Shown in pieces: positions 45,712 through 54,865 of a stretch of DNA of 64,000 bases. Under the pieces are notes generated by a model. The model saw only the letters and a program-made list of their open reading frames with translations, ran no database searches and was not told where the DNA came from. Origin of the DNA: Amorphus sp040750475. GTDB lineage: Bacteria > Pseudomonadota > Alphaproteobacteria > Rhizobiales > Amorphaceae. Numbering within the stretch: position 1 is the first letter of the stretch; each line of letters opens with the position of its first letter. The stretch lies in the NCBI RefSeq assembly GCF_040750475.1, contig NZ_JABJVY010000007.1:1-64000 (forward strand), given 5' to 3'. The translations under genes and the position numbers were made by a program.

Positions 45712-45854
45712 GTTTCATTTCCGCCGTGGCATGCGCAGGGCCCGATCAGTGGCTCTCCTGTCGCCGGTGCTGATTCAGACATGAGGGCCGGGCGCTGGTC
45801 AGCCTCCTCAATCATCCCGAATATTACTATTTCCATATCCGGATCATCATCGGG

Positions 45855-46388
45855 ATGGTCACGGGCCTCTCGGTCGCGCGGTTGCTGAACGGCTGGGCGC
45901 GGTTCGTCCAGCATCCCTCCCGCAATGAAATCTACGTCGTCCATCTTGGATGGTCGGTTTTTCTGTTTCTCTCGGTGATTCATTTTTGGTGGTTCGAGTT
46001 TGGTTTTTCCCAAATATCGAGCTGGCATTTCCCAATATACTTTTTCATTATTTTTTATGCTGCGCTGTTGTTTTTTCTGTGTGCCCTCATATTCCCTGAT
46101 GATTTGCATGGATATGAGAACTATGAGGCCTATTTCTATTCCAGGCAGTCATGGTTCTTCGGATTGCTAGCATTGATGTTCGCAATTGACCTGATCGACA
46201 CCGAACTGAAGGGAGCGCGTTATTTCCATTCGCTTGGCGCGCTCTACCCGTTCCGCCAGGTGGGGCTTTGCATCCTGTCGCTGATCGCTATGCGGACGGA
46301 GCGGCGCAGTTTTCATGCCGGCTTCCTGATCGTGGCGTTGCTCGCGGAGAGCTGGTGGGCGGTTTATCAGTTCGAGAGCTTGTTCTGA
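45855..46388 (+). CDS. Hypothetical membrane protein, start uncertain
   Basis: Encodes 177 aa from the ATG at 45855, with about five transmembrane helices. Coding sense clearly continues upstream of this ATG in the same frame (LVSLLNHPEYYYFHIRIIIG to 45795), but no ATG/GTG/TTG occurs there before a stop at 45771. An ATG at 45781 is in another frame; adding one G to the GGG near 45789-45791 would join it to this protein as MRAGALVSLLNHPEYYY. So either start is unusual or a one-base deletion is present. The middle of the gene is AT-richer than neighbours. Function unknown. Confidence 0.6.
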   Translation: MVTGLSVARLLNGWARFVQHPSRNEIYVVHLGWSVFLFLSVIHFWWFEFGFSQISSWHFPIYFFIIFYAALLFFLCALIFPDDLHGYENYEAYFYSRQSWFFGLLALMFAIDLIDTELKGARYFHSLGALYPFRQVGLCILSLIAMRTERRSFHAGFLIVALLAESWWAVYQFESLF

Positions 46389-46452
46389 GCGCTCGCGGCG
46401 CTAGAACGGCGTCTTCAGTATGGCGCCGGGGCGGCGATAGGAGATTGGATCC

Positions 46453-47205
46453 ATGACGGCTCAGGAATGGTCGGCGGAACGTTATGTCCGTGACGCGGGA
46501 TTCGTTGCGGAGCTCGGCGTCGGGGTCGTGGAATGGCTGGCGCCCCGGAAAGGTGAGCGGATCCTGGATCTCGGGTGTGGCGATGGTGCGCTGACGCTCG
46601 ATCTGGTCGGTCAAGGATGTGACGTTACCGGCGTCGATGGAAGCGCCGACATGATCGAGGCTGCAAAGGCCCGCGGGCTCGAAGCCCAGGTGATGGACGG
46701 GCAGGCGCTTCGTTTCGACGGAGACTTTGACGCGGTGTTTTCCAATGCCGCACTGCATTGGATGCCCAAGCCGGAAGCGGTCGCGGCAGGCGTGCGCAAA
46801 GCACTGAAGCCCGGCGGACGGTTTGTGGGCGAGTTCGGCGGGTTCGGCAATTGCGCGGCGATCGTTACGGCCCTGGTGAGCCTCGCCCGTGCGCGCGGGC
46901 TTCCGCAGGAGCTGGCGATGCCCTGGTATTTTCCAACCGAGACGGCCTACGCCAAAGTGCTTCAGGCGGCGGGGTTCGAGGTCAAGCGGATGATGCTGTT
47001 TGCCCGTCCGACGCCGGTGCCGGCTGGCATCAAGGGATGGCTGGAGGTCTTCCGGGCCCCGCTGTTCGATGCCTATGGCGAGGATCGGGCCGATGCGCTT
47101 GCGGAAGCGGAAGCCTTGCTCTCCCCCTCTTTGCGCGACGAGGTCGGCAATTGGACGGCGGACTATGTCCGGCTTCGGTTTGAAGCCATGCTTCCGGCAA
47201 AATGA
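46453..47205 (+). CDS. Class I SAM methyltransferase (trans-aconitate methyltransferase-like)
   Basis: Encodes 250 aa. Motif I ILDLGCGDGALTLDLV lies near 36-51, acidic loop GVDGSADMIEAAKARG next, and FSNAALHWMPKPEAV matches the Tam-like pattern of the post-motif region. Acts on a small molecule, possibly aconitate or another acid, but the substrate is not set by sequence. 64 nt after the membrane protein. The 3' end is followed by a gap before DUF2155. Confidence 0.82.
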   Translation: MTAQEWSAERYVRDAGFVAELGVGVVEWLAPRKGERILDLGCGDGALTLDLVGQGCDVTGVDGSADMIEAAKARGLEAQVMDGQALRFDGDFDAVFSNAALHWMPKPEAVAAGVRKALKPGGRFVGEFGGFGNCAAIVTALVSLARARGLPQELAMPWYFPTETAYAKVLQAAGFEVKRMMLFARPTPVPAGIKGWLEVFRAPLFDAYGEDRADALAEAEALLSPSLRDEVGNWTADYVRLRFEAMLPAK

Positions 47206-47400
47206 CAGGGCCATCTTCCGACCGCGGGGGCATTTGCGTCCGCTAATCCCCGGTTCTCCATAGGGGGCTCGTTCCCAAGGCGCTCGCCCGCGGCCCGCGG
47301 ACTTTCCCACCCCACAACCAGATGCTAAGAGGCGTGGGGTCGGCGGCTTGGCCGCTTGCCGTCTGCGGCTTCAGTCCTGTTCGAGAGGTTTGCCTGCATC

Positions 47401-47943
47401 ATGGTTTCGTGCGTCCGCGGCAGTCTCCGTTCCGCCGCCGTCGGAGTGGTGTTGGCGCTCGCCGCGACAGGGGCCCACGCCGATCCGATCGAAAATCCGA
47501 TCGCCGAATTTTCCGGGCTCGACAAGATCACCGGGCGGATCATCTCGTTCGACGTCTACGTCAACGAGACGGTGCAGTTCGGCGCGCTCCGGGTCACGCC
47601 GCGCGCCTGCCACACCCAGCCGCCCAGCGAAGAGCCAAAGACGACGGCGTTCGTCGAAGTCGATGAGATCACGCTCGACAACAAGATCCAGCGCATCTTC
47701 ACCGGCTGGATGCTGGCCTCCAGTCCGGGCCTCAACGCCGTCGACCATGCCGTCTATGATGTCTGGCTGACCGACTGCAAGATCACCTCCGATGTTCCGG
47801 CACCATCTGGCTTCGATGCCGACGCCTATGCACAGGACTCCATGGGGCTGATCACGCGGCCGGATGGCTGGTTCCCGCTGCCAAAGCCGAAGCCGCAGCC
47901 GGAAGTCTACGAGGAGCCAGATCCCTCAGAGATCGAGGACTGA
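47401..47943 (+). CDS. DUF2155 exported protein
   Basis: Encodes 180 aa from the ATG at 47401. Signal peptide ends at THAD-like TGAHA/DP near residue 23. The mature domain LDKITGRIISFDVYVNETV ... VTPRACHTQPPSEEPKTTAF ... IFTGWMLASSPGLNAVDHAV is DUF2155, found next to aat/accC in many alphaproteobacteria. Two or more cysteines may form a disulfide. The Pro/Glu tail is acidic. Its end overlaps the end of aat by 18 nt (convergent). Role unknown, probably cell envelope. Confidence 0.88.
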   Translation: MVSCVRGSLRSAAVGVVLALAATGAHADPIENPIAEFSGLDKITGRIISFDVYVNETVQFGALRVTPRACHTQPPSEEPKTTAFVEVDEITLDNKIQRIFTGWMLASSPGLNAVDHAVYDVWLTDCKITSDVPAPSGFDADAYAQDSMGLITRPDGWFPLPKPKPQPEVYEEPDPSEIED

Positions 47944-48591
47944 AAGCGCAACTGCGCCGCTGGTCCGCGCGTCGAGCGCGTAAAAGTCCGCCGGTTGCGC
48001 GATGGCGAGCTCCAGGTCGGCCTGGTAGATGCGCCGGCTGACCTCGACGGCTCCGAACCGAGCCAGATGGTCGGTCAGGAACTGGGCGTCGAGCAAGGCG
48101 AATTGGCCAGCCTTCAGCCGGGCGACCAGATGCACCAGCGCCACCTTGGAGGCATCGCGGGCGCGGGTGAACATGCTCTCGCCGAAAAAGGCCCCGCCAA
48201 GGTGCACGCCATAGAGCCCCCCGACGAGGTCGTCACCGTCCCAGGCCTCCACCGAATGGGCATGGCCGAGTTCGAACAGCTCGCCATAGAGACGTCGGAT
48301 GCGGGCGTTGATCCAGGTCCGCCGCCGCGAGGCTGCCGGGGCTGCGCAGCCTTCGACGACGTCAGCGAATGCCGTGTCGACCCGCACCTGGTAGCGGTCC
48401 TGGCGCACCGTGCGCTGCAGGCGCCGCGGGACGTGAAAACCGTCCAACGGCATCACGCCGCGGCGTTCCGGATCGATCCAGTAGAGGCCGGGATCGTCGG
48501 CCGATTCCGCCATCGGAAAGATGCCGCAGGCATAGGCCTTCAAAAGCACGTGGGGCGTGATTTCGAACAGGACGTCCTGAGGTTCCGCCAT
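47926..48591 (-). CDS. aat: Leucyl/phenylalanyl-tRNA-protein transferase
   Basis: Encodes 221 aa. GIFPMAESADDPGLYWIDPERRGVMPLDGFHV is split here into GIFPMAESAD and YWIDPERRGVMPLDGFHV, the classic Aat N-terminal signature; later GLYGVHLGGAFFGESMF and DAQFLTDHLARFGAVEV complete it. It adds Leu or Phe to proteins starting with Lys or Arg, marking them for ClpAPS degradation (N-degron pathway). Part of the usual order with accC; 47 nt separate it from accC. Confidence 0.96.
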   Translation of the reverse strand: MAEPQDVLFEITPHVLLKAYACGIFPMAESADDPGLYWIDPERRGVMPLDGFHVPRRLQRTVRQDRYQVRVDTAFADVVEGCAAPAASRRRTWINARIRRLYGELFELGHAHSVEAWDGDDLVGGLYGVHLGGAFFGESMFTRARDASKVALVHLVARLKAGQFALLDAQFLTDHLARFGAVEVSRRIYQADLELAIAQPADFYALDARTSGAVALSVLDL

Positions 48592-48638
48592 TTTCGAGCA
48601 CGACTCCCGAACACACTAACTTTGGTAAAGTGGTCCGG

Positions 48639-49982
48639 TCAGGTGCTTTCGGCAAGATAGGCTTCAAGCCAGTGAATGTCATAGCTGCCATCCGCAATGT
48701 CGGGATGGTCGACGAGCTGGCGGAACAGCGGGATCGTCGTGTTGATCCCGTCGACGACGAATTCGTCGAGGCAACGGCGCAGACGCATCAGGCATTCCAC
48801 CCGGTTGCGTCCGTGGACGATCAGCTTGCCGATCAGGCTGTCATAGTAAGGCGGGATCAAATAGCCTTGATAGACGGCGGAATCGACGCGCACGCCCAGC
48901 CCGCCAGGGGTGTGGAAATGCGAGATCCGGCCCGGCGACGGCATGAAGGTACGCGGATCTTCCGCGTTGATGCGGCACTCGATTGCGTGTCCGTCGAACT
49001 GCACGTCATCCTGAGTGAGCGAGAGCGTCGAGCCTGAAGCAACGCGGATCTGCTCGTGGACGATGTCGATGCCGGTGATCATCTCCGTCACCGGATGTTC
49101 CACCTGCAGCCGGGTGTTCATCTCGATGAAGTAGAAGGCGCCGTTTTCGTACAGGAACTCGATGGTGCCGGCGCCGGAATAGCGCATTTTGCGCATGGCC
49201 GCGGCAACGGTCTCGCCGATCTCGGCGCGGGCGTCGTCGTTGAGGGCCGGCGAACGGGCCTCTTCCCAAACCTTCTGATGACGGCGCTGCAGCGAACAGT
49301 CGCGCTCGCCCAGGTGAATGGCGTTGCCCTGGCCGTCACCCAGCACCTGGATCTCGATGTGGCGCGGCGTGGCCAGATATTTTTCCAGATAGACGGAGGC
49401 GTCGCCGAAGGCCGACTGCGCCTCAGCGCGCGCATTGGCGAGGGCGAACTCCAGCTCGGCCGGTGTGCGGGCGACTTTCATGCCGCGGCCGCCGCCGCCG
49501 GCTGCCGCCTTGACCAACACCGGATAGCCGATCTCGTCGGCGACCCGGTGCGCCTCCGCGTCGGTCTCGATGCCGCCGTCGGAGCCCGGAACCACCGGGA
49601 TGCCCAAGCTGACGGCGGTGCGCTTGGCCTCGATCTTGTCGCCCATCAGCCGGATGTGCTCCGGCGAGGGGCCGACAAAGGCGATGCCGTGGGCCTGAAG
49701 GATGTCGGCGAAGCGGGCGTTCTCCGACAGGAAGCCATAGCCGGGATGCACCGCTTCTGCGCCGGTGATCTCGCAGGCGGCGACCAGAGCCGGGATGTGG
49801 AGATAGCTGTCGCGGGCCGAGGGCGGGCCGATGCAGACGCTTTCGTCGGCAAGGCGCACGTGCATGGCGTCGGCGTCGGCGGTGGAGTGCACCGCCACGG
49901 TCTGGATGCCGAGCTCTTTGCAGGCGCGCAGAATGCGGAGCGCAATCTCTCCGCGGTTGGCGATCAGGACTTTGGAAAACAT
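48639..49982 (-). CDS. accC: Biotin carboxylase subunit of acetyl-CoA carboxylase
   Basis: Encodes 447 aa, normal length. N-terminus MFSKVLIANRGEIALRILRA, ATP-grasp glycine loop KAAAGGGGRGMKV, and EMNTRLQVEHPVTEMITGID are all intact. It carboxylates biotin on AccB with ATP and bicarbonate, the first step of fatty acid synthesis. It follows accB by 13 nt in one operon. Confidence 0.97.
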   Translation of the reverse strand: MFSKVLIANRGEIALRILRACKELGIQTVAVHSTADADAMHVRLADESVCIGPPSARDSYLHIPALVAACEITGAEAVHPGYGFLSENARFADILQAHGIAFVGPSPEHIRLMGDKIEAKRTAVSLGIPVVPGSDGGIETDAEAHRVADEIGYPVLVKAAAGGGGRGMKVARTPAELEFALANARAEAQSAFGDASVYLEKYLATPRHIEIQVLGDGQGNAIHLGERDCSLQRRHQKVWEEARSPALNDDARAEIGETVAAAMRKMRYSGAGTIEFLYENGAFYFIEMNTRLQVEHPVTEMITGIDIVHEQIRVASGSTLSLTQDDVQFDGHAIECRINAEDPRTFMPSPGRISHFHTPGGLGVRVDSAVYQGYLIPPYYDSLIGKLIVHGRNRVECLMRLRRCLDEFVVDGINTTIPLFRQLVDHPDIADGSYDIHWLEAYLAEST

Positions 49983-49995
49983 GGGCCGCGTCCGC

Positions 49996-50460
49996 CTACT
50001 CGATCGCGACCAGCGGCTCGCCGTACTCCACGGGTTGCCCGTCTTCGACGTAGATGGCGGTGATTTTGCCGCTGCGCGGGGCGGGGATCTGGTTCATCGT
50101 CTTCATGGCCTCGACGATCATCACCGTCTGGCCTTCGCGAACCTCGTCGCCAACCTCGACATAGGCGCGGGCGCCGGGCTCCGGTGCCACATAAGCGGTC
50201 CCGACCATCGGCGATTTCACCATCGACGATTCGTTGACCTGCTCCACCGCCCGCGGTGCGGCGGAGGTGGGCTCCGAGGCAGAGGGGGCGGGGGCTGCGG
50301 CGTGCGAGGCGACGTGGACCGGTGCGGCCGGCGCGCTGCGCGATACCCGAACCCGGAGGCCCTCCTGCTCCACTTCGAGCTCGGTGAGGTCGGTTTCGTG
50401 CAGCAGCGTGGCGAGCGCGCGGATCAGCTCCTGGTCGATCGGCGAATGTTTTTTGGACAT
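49996..50460 (-). CDS. accB: Biotin carboxyl carrier protein
   Basis: Encodes 154 aa from the ATG at 50460 (MSKKHSPIDQELIRAL), which is the common start of alphaproteobacterial AccB; the frame is open to 50595. A Pro/Ala linker (44-70) leads to the biotinyl domain with VEAMKTMNQ, biotin on K120. Carries carboxybiotin between AccC and the carboxyltransferase. First gene of accBC. Confidence 0.95.
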   Translation of the reverse strand: MSKKHSPIDQELIRALATLLHETDLTELEVEQEGLRVRVSRSAPAAPVHVASHAAAPAPSASEPTSAAPRAVEQVNESSMVKSPMVGTAYVAPEPGARAYVEVGDEVREGQTVMIVEAMKTMNQIPAPRSGKITAIYVEDGQPVEYGEPLVAIE

Positions 50461-50928
50461 GTGGTGTGATGAATGCCGTTGCGGGAACAATTTCATGGGC
50501 GGGCCGATCGTCGGCCGTCGGCGAGGCGCCCGTGGAAGGGACTGCCGATCGGTCCGGCTCCGGTCCAAATAGGATCGGGCGCGCGGAATCGCCACCCCGG
50601 CTTTTTTGACCAGATCAGGGCGTACAGGTTGCGCGCCGACAGTTCAACTGCCGCGGCACCTGCGAAACGGAGGGATCCGTTCGCGATGGTGACGATCCTC
50701 GTCATGGTCCTCGTCCGCCGTCAAAGACGGAGCGCGATCGAATCGAGGTCGGCGCCTTGGCGCTCCGAACCTTCGACGCGTTCGTCTTATAGGCTGGGTC
50801 GCGGCGAACCGAAAGGTCGCACCCGCTCGATCGGGTTCGAACGGGGAATTCCGCCCCGCCTTTGCCAACTAAACCCGTTTAGCTTTTCGTGGAATCGCCG
50901 AACGGCTCGAACCGTATATTTTGACGCG

Positions 50929-50968
50929 TTTCCGGACGGCTAACCGGTTCCCACCTCGCCTGGAAAGG
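50929..50968. repeat. Diverged copy of the dispersed palindrome
   Basis: TTTCCGGACGGCTAACCGG then TTCCCACCTCGCCTGGAAAGG matches the reverse complement of the 31991-32259 unit: GGACGG, ACCGG, CCCAC and CCTGGA blocks in the same order and spacing. Ends are complementary (TTTCC / GGAAA), so it can fold into a hairpin. Confidence 0.55.
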
Positions 50969-50992
50969 CGCCAATAAAGCACGGGAACCGAA

Positions 50993-51029
50993 ACGGGCGC
51001 ATCCCCCGTTTCCCGTGGAATGCGCCCGT
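50993..51029 (-). terminator. Terminator of the DsbA-like gene
   Basis: ACGGGCGCAT (50993-51002) and ATGCGCCCGT (51020-51029) form a perfect 10-bp stem with a 17-nt loop, 40 nt after the gene stop; on the minus strand TTT follows. The T-run is short but the stem is strong. Confidence 0.55.
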
Positions 51030-51068
51030 TTGTATCGTGTCAGGGTAAGGAACTCGCTTGCCGAAACC

Positions 51069-51818
51069 TCAGCAGCTGGTCTCGCCGCAGGTTGCCTCGT
51101 TGATGCTGGCCTGCAGCGTGTCGAAGCCAACGGCGCCGACATAGGCGTTGCCGGCCACAACGTAGGACGGCGTGCCGGTGAGGTTCAGCGAGTTGGCCAG
51201 ATCGTAGACTTCTTCGATCGTGGTCTGCACGTTGTCGGCGTCCATTGCCTTTTCGATCGCGGCCCGGTCCAGCTCCATCTCGTCGACGATCGCGAGTGCG
51301 GCGGCTCCGTCGACCCGATTTTCCGAGCTGATCAGCTTGTCGTGGAATTCGGCGTAGCGATCCGGCGCGACCGTGTTGACGGCGATGGAGACCTGCGCCG
51401 CCTCGACCGACGGCGGACCCAGCACCGGGAATTCCTTAAGTACGACGCGCAGGTTCGGATTCTCCTCGATCAGCTTTTGCAGATCGGAATTGGCGTGGCG
51501 GCAATAGCCGCAGTTGTAGTCGAAGAACTCCACCAGGGTGACATCGCCCTCCGGATTGCCGATCACGGCCTGGCGCGACGAGTTCTCCAGAGTGTTTTGG
51601 TTTTCCGACACGGCCTGACGCTGGGCGGCACTTTCGGCCTCGCGGCGCTTGTCCTGCAGCTTCCCGAACGCCTCCTCCAGCACCTCCGGGTTCTCCAGGA
51701 GGTAGCTGCGGATCATGGTCTCGATTTCCGCCTTCTGAGCCGGATTGAACTCGTCGGCCGAAGCCGGCACGGCGAGGACCGCGAATGCGGCGGCGAGGAG
51801 GGCTGTCTTGAGCCGCAT
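51069..51818 (-). CDS. DsbA-family thiol:disulfide oxidoreductase
   Basis: Encodes 249 aa from the ATG at 51818, chosen because GGAG lies eight bases upstream; ATG 51824 is too close to it. Signal peptide MRLKTALLAAAFAVLAVPAS (1-20). A helical region of 60 residues precedes the thioredoxin fold with CGYC at 103-106 and cis-Pro TGTPSYVV. This DsbA/Com1-like group acts in periplasmic disulfide formation or repair. Two Cys at the extreme C-terminus (CGETSC) are an extra feature. Downstream of the M48 protease gene with a 74-nt gap, same direction. Confidence 0.88.
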   Translation of the reverse strand: MRLKTALLAAAFAVLAVPASADEFNPAQKAEIETMIRSYLLENPEVLEEAFGKLQDKRREAESAAQRQAVSENQNTLENSSRQAVIGNPEGDVTLVEFFDYNCGYCRHANSDLQKLIEENPNLRVVLKEFPVLGPPSVEAAQVSIAVNTVAPDRYAEFHDKLISSENRVDGAAALAIVDEMELDRAAIEKAMDADNVQTTIEEVYDLANSLNLTGTPSYVVAGNAYVGAVGFDTLQASINEATCGETSC

Positions 51819-51892
51819 GGGCATGTCTCCAATGGGCGGCCGGGGGCACGGCCGCAAATGAGGATGTCGCGAGACCGGCTCGCAAACCAATA

Positions 51893-53326
51893 TTAGCGAG
51901 CCCGCAGATTGGGAGGGCTATACGCCAGGATATCGTCGGCCTGAAGCCACGCCGGCGTTCCGCGCTTCAAATTCGCTTGAGCCCGATTTGCATAGCGCTT
52001 GGCCTCCTGGAACTGGCCGCGCATCATCATGGCGCGGGCGGTGGCGAGATCGGCCAACGCGGTGTCGCCGCGGCGTGCGTGCGCAATCGCGAGCTGGCGA
52101 TAGCCAAGCTCGGAATGCGGCTCTTCGCGCAGGCCGAGTTCCAGTTCACGGATCGCCTCGCCGAGAAGCGCTGGGTCATTCGCGCCAACCAGCGCCTGGC
52201 CAAGCATGATGCGCATCAGACCCGGCGCCGGCGCGAGCGAGACGGACTTGCGCAAAGGTGCGATCGCCTCGCGCGGACGACCGGCTTCGAGCCACGCCTG
52301 GCCCTTCAGCTCCCAGAAATAGGGGTTGTTCGGCTCCGTCCGGATCAACGCGTCGATCACCTGCTGCGCCGCGCGCGGCTTGCCGGTGCGGTAGGCAACG
52401 ATGGCGCGGGCATATTGCGCAGGCTGGCTGTTGTCGGAGGTGGGGTAGGCCTTCAGCACCCGGCTCGGATGCTCGGTGAAGGCCATCAGCTTGGCGCGCA
52501 CCATGTCGTGGCGATGCTGAAGCTGGGGCGAATCCTTCTTGTCCCAGTAGGGGCTCTGCTTGGCCTTTTGCTCAAGCTGGGCAATGCGGTCGCGGGCGAC
52601 CGGGTGCGAGAGCGCGTAAGGATCGGCATAGCGCGCGGAGAAAAGCTGCTGGTCGGCGGAATTTTGCAGGGTAGTGAGGAGGCCGCGCGGCGACTGGTGG
52701 GTGCGCTCCAGATAGGTGAGGGCGGCACGATCGGCCGACAGCTCCTCGGTGCGCTGATAGGACAGGAGCGAGCGCTGGGCCGCGCCCATGCCGCCTCCAA
52801 GGGCCGCCATGCCGGCGCCGCCCGTGGCGTGGCTCCCGGTGGCGGCGCCCGCCGCAATGGCGCCGACGCCGGCGATGGTGGCAAGCGCGGCCATCACCTG
52901 GGCGCGAGCGAGCGCGTCGCGCAGCCGGACCAAGTGGCCGCCGGCCAAGTGGCCGGTTTCGTGGGCGAGCACGCCGATCACCTCGTTCGGCGTCTTGGAA
53001 CGCTCGATCACGCCGGTGTTGACGAACATGCGTCGCGGATCGGCGACGAAAGCGTTGAAGCTGTCGTCGTTGTTCAAAATGATCTCGGGATTGGAGCTCG
53101 CAATGCCCGCCGCCCGGAAGATCGGCGCCGTATAGTCGCGCAGGAGCTGCTCGGCCTCCGCATCGCGCACGATGGAAATGTTGGGACCTTGAGCGCTCGC
53201 CGGCACGGGAGCGAAGGCGAGATGGGCGACGGCGGCAACCGCAAGCGCGCCGCTGGCGCGACGGAGCGCGCCATGCCGGGGCTGCAATGGCCGACGAGGG
53301 GCGTTGCAATCGTCGTCGTACGTCAT
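51893..53326 (-). CDS. M48 family metalloprotease with TPR domain (BepA-like)
   Basis: Encodes 477 aa from the ATG at 53326 (MTYDDDCNAPRRP); a start at 53392 would add 22 residues. An Ala-rich hydrophobic segment ending ASAQ near residue 46 acts as signal peptide. Zinc site HETGH 122-126, third ligand in EELSADRAALTYLE. After a Gly/Ala-rich hinge come TPR-like repeats (from about 290). BepA proteins are periplasmic proteases/chaperones that guard outer-membrane assembly. Upstream of the DsbA-like gene. Confidence 0.9.
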   Translation of the reverse strand: MTYDDDCNAPRRPLQPRHGALRRASGALAVAAVAHLAFAPVPASAQGPNISIVRDAEAEQLLRDYTAPIFRAAGIASSNPEIILNNDDSFNAFVADPRRMFVNTGVIERSKTPNEVIGVLAHETGHLAGGHLVRLRDALARAQVMAALATIAGVGAIAAGAATGSHATGGAGMAALGGGMGAAQRSLLSYQRTEELSADRAALTYLERTHQSPRGLLTTLQNSADQQLFSARYADPYALSHPVARDRIAQLEQKAKQSPYWDKKDSPQLQHRHDMVRAKLMAFTEHPSRVLKAYPTSDNSQPAQYARAIVAYRTGKPRAAQQVIDALIRTEPNNPYFWELKGQAWLEAGRPREAIAPLRKSVSLAPAPGLMRIMLGQALVGANDPALLGEAIRELELGLREEPHSELGYRQLAIAHARRGDTALADLATARAMMMRGQFQEAKRYANRAQANLKRGTPAWLQADDILAYSPPNLRAR

Positions 53327-53524
53327 GGGTGTCCAAATGGCTGTCACGCGAAAGACCGGCGCGTCAGGTCCGGGCCGACCTTTTGGTGCCATGCGCGGCC
53401 GGCTATCTTCAAGCCAATCGCGAAATAGGGCGAGATCGGGGCGGTTTGGGTCACGCCTTCGTCAGATGGCGCGGATGTCCGCTGGATTTCACGGACCATT
53501 CCAGTCTACCACCAAATTGAAAGG

Positions 53525-54706
53525 ATGCACCCAGCGAGGTTTTGCGTGAGGCCCGACGCATCGCAGAGAAGCCAAGTCGACGCTTTCCTGGCAATGGACG
53601 TGCTTGCCGAGGCGACGCGACTTGCCGGAGAAGGCCGCCATATCGTTCATATGGAGGTCGGTCAGCCCGGTGCGCCGGCGCCGAAGGCGGTGCTGGATGC
53701 CGCGCGCGACGTGCTCAGCCATGGCCGGATCGGCTATACTGAGGCGCTTGGTCGCGGTGCGCTTCGCGCTCGGATCGCTAGCCACTATCGGGAGACCTAC
53801 GGGGTCGACGTTCCCGCCGAGCGCGTCGTCGTGACGACAGGATCTTCGGCCGGCTTCATGCTTGCCTTTCTGGCCGGGTTCGATGCCGGCGCGCGCATCG
53901 CGTTGCCGTCGCCCGGCTATCCTGCCTACCGAAACATCCTGAAGGCGCTCGATCTCGTGCCGGTGGAGATCGAAACCACGGCGGAGACCCGCTGGGCATT
54001 GACGCCGGAACTGCTCGCGGCCGCCCATGGGGAAGCGCCGCTCGCCGGGGTGCTGGTTGCCAGTCCCGCCAACCCGAGCGGCACGATGATGACGCCCGAC
54101 GCGCTCGCCGCGCTGATCGAGGCGGCCGAAGAAATGGGCATGTGGTTCATTTCAGACGAGATCTATCACGGCCTCGTCTATGACGGCCGCAAGACCGCGA
54201 CGGCGCTCGCCACCTCCGCCGATGCGATCGTGGTGAACTCCTTCTCCAAATATTACTGCATGACCGGCTGGCGAGTGGGCTGGATGGTGCTGCCGGAGCG
54301 GCTCGTGCGGCCTGTCGAGCGGCTTGCCCAGAACCTTTACATCTCCGTGCCGGAGCTCTCCCAGGCAGCGGCCATGGCCGCCTTCGATGCGCGCGACGAT
54401 CTGGAGGAGGTGCGCGCCGTCTACGCAAAGAACCGCGAGCTTCTCATGGACCGGCTGCCGAAGCTTGGCTTCACGGAAATCCTGCCAGCCGACGGCGCCT
54501 TCTATCTCTATGCCGATATCTCACCCTTTTCCGACAATTCGGTCGACTTCGCGCGCTGTCTCCTGCAGGAGCAGGGCGTGGCCGTCACGCCCGGTCCAGA
54601 CTTCGACCGGATCAGGGGGCACCGTTACGTGCGCTTTTCCATTGCCGGCTCTCATGACGATATGGTCGAAGGCATGGAGCGCCTGGCGCGCTTTCTCGGC
54701 AAATGA
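53525..54706 (+). CDS. PLP-dependent aminotransferase, class I/II
   Basis: Encodes 393 aa. HMEVGQPGAPAPKAVLDAA near 42, TTGSSAGFMLAF cofactor loop, SPANPSGTMM, SDEIYHGLVYDG, and the Schiff-base lysine in NSFSKYYCMTGWRVGW. Fold-type I aspartate/aromatic-type aminotransferase. Start at 53525 lacks ideal Shine-Dalgarno spacing, but upstream codons are absent. Divergent from the M48 protease. Donor and acceptor cannot be named. Confidence 0.9.
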   Translation: MHPARFCVRPDASQRSQVDAFLAMDVLAEATRLAGEGRHIVHMEVGQPGAPAPKAVLDAARDVLSHGRIGYTEALGRGALRARIASHYRETYGVDVPAERVVVTTGSSAGFMLAFLAGFDAGARIALPSPGYPAYRNILKALDLVPVEIETTAETRWALTPELLAAAHGEAPLAGVLVASPANPSGTMMTPDALAALIEAAEEMGMWFISDEIYHGLVYDGRKTATALATSADAIVVNSFSKYYCMTGWRVGWMVLPERLVRPVERLAQNLYISVPELSQAAAMAAFDARDDLEEVRAVYAKNRELLMDRLPKLGFTEILPADGAFYLYADISPFSDNSVDFARCLLQEQGVAVTPGPDFDRIRGHRYVRFSIAGSHDDMVEGMERLARFLGK

Positions 54707-54865
54707 GGCAGGCTGACGCGGCCACGTGGCAGCCACCGGCCCCGGCTTATATATCAGAGATTGCTAATATTGATCTGGCGCATTGTCGCCATGTCGTCGC
54801 TCTGGCGTCGTTATAGCAGAATGACTGAGCGTCATCGTGCTCTTGGAGGAAACGAGGACACCACC

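Larger units (their letters stand above)
50461..51068. other. Intergenic region where aroQ would be expected
   Basis: 608 nt between accB and the DsbA-like gene. In many Hyphomicrobiales aroQ (3-dehydroquinate dehydratase) lies here; no AroQ sequence is present in any frame. The stretch holds the accB promoter, a degenerate copy of the dispersed palindrome at 50929-50968 and a terminator at 50993-51029. Six-frame translation shows only disordered Arg-rich frames typical of noncoding high-GC DNA. Confidence 0.55.

Noticed and set aside
50835..50860. tRNA-like GGTTCGAAC sequence
   Set aside because: The flanking bases do not form a T-arm stem and no acceptor or anticodon arms can be drawn.
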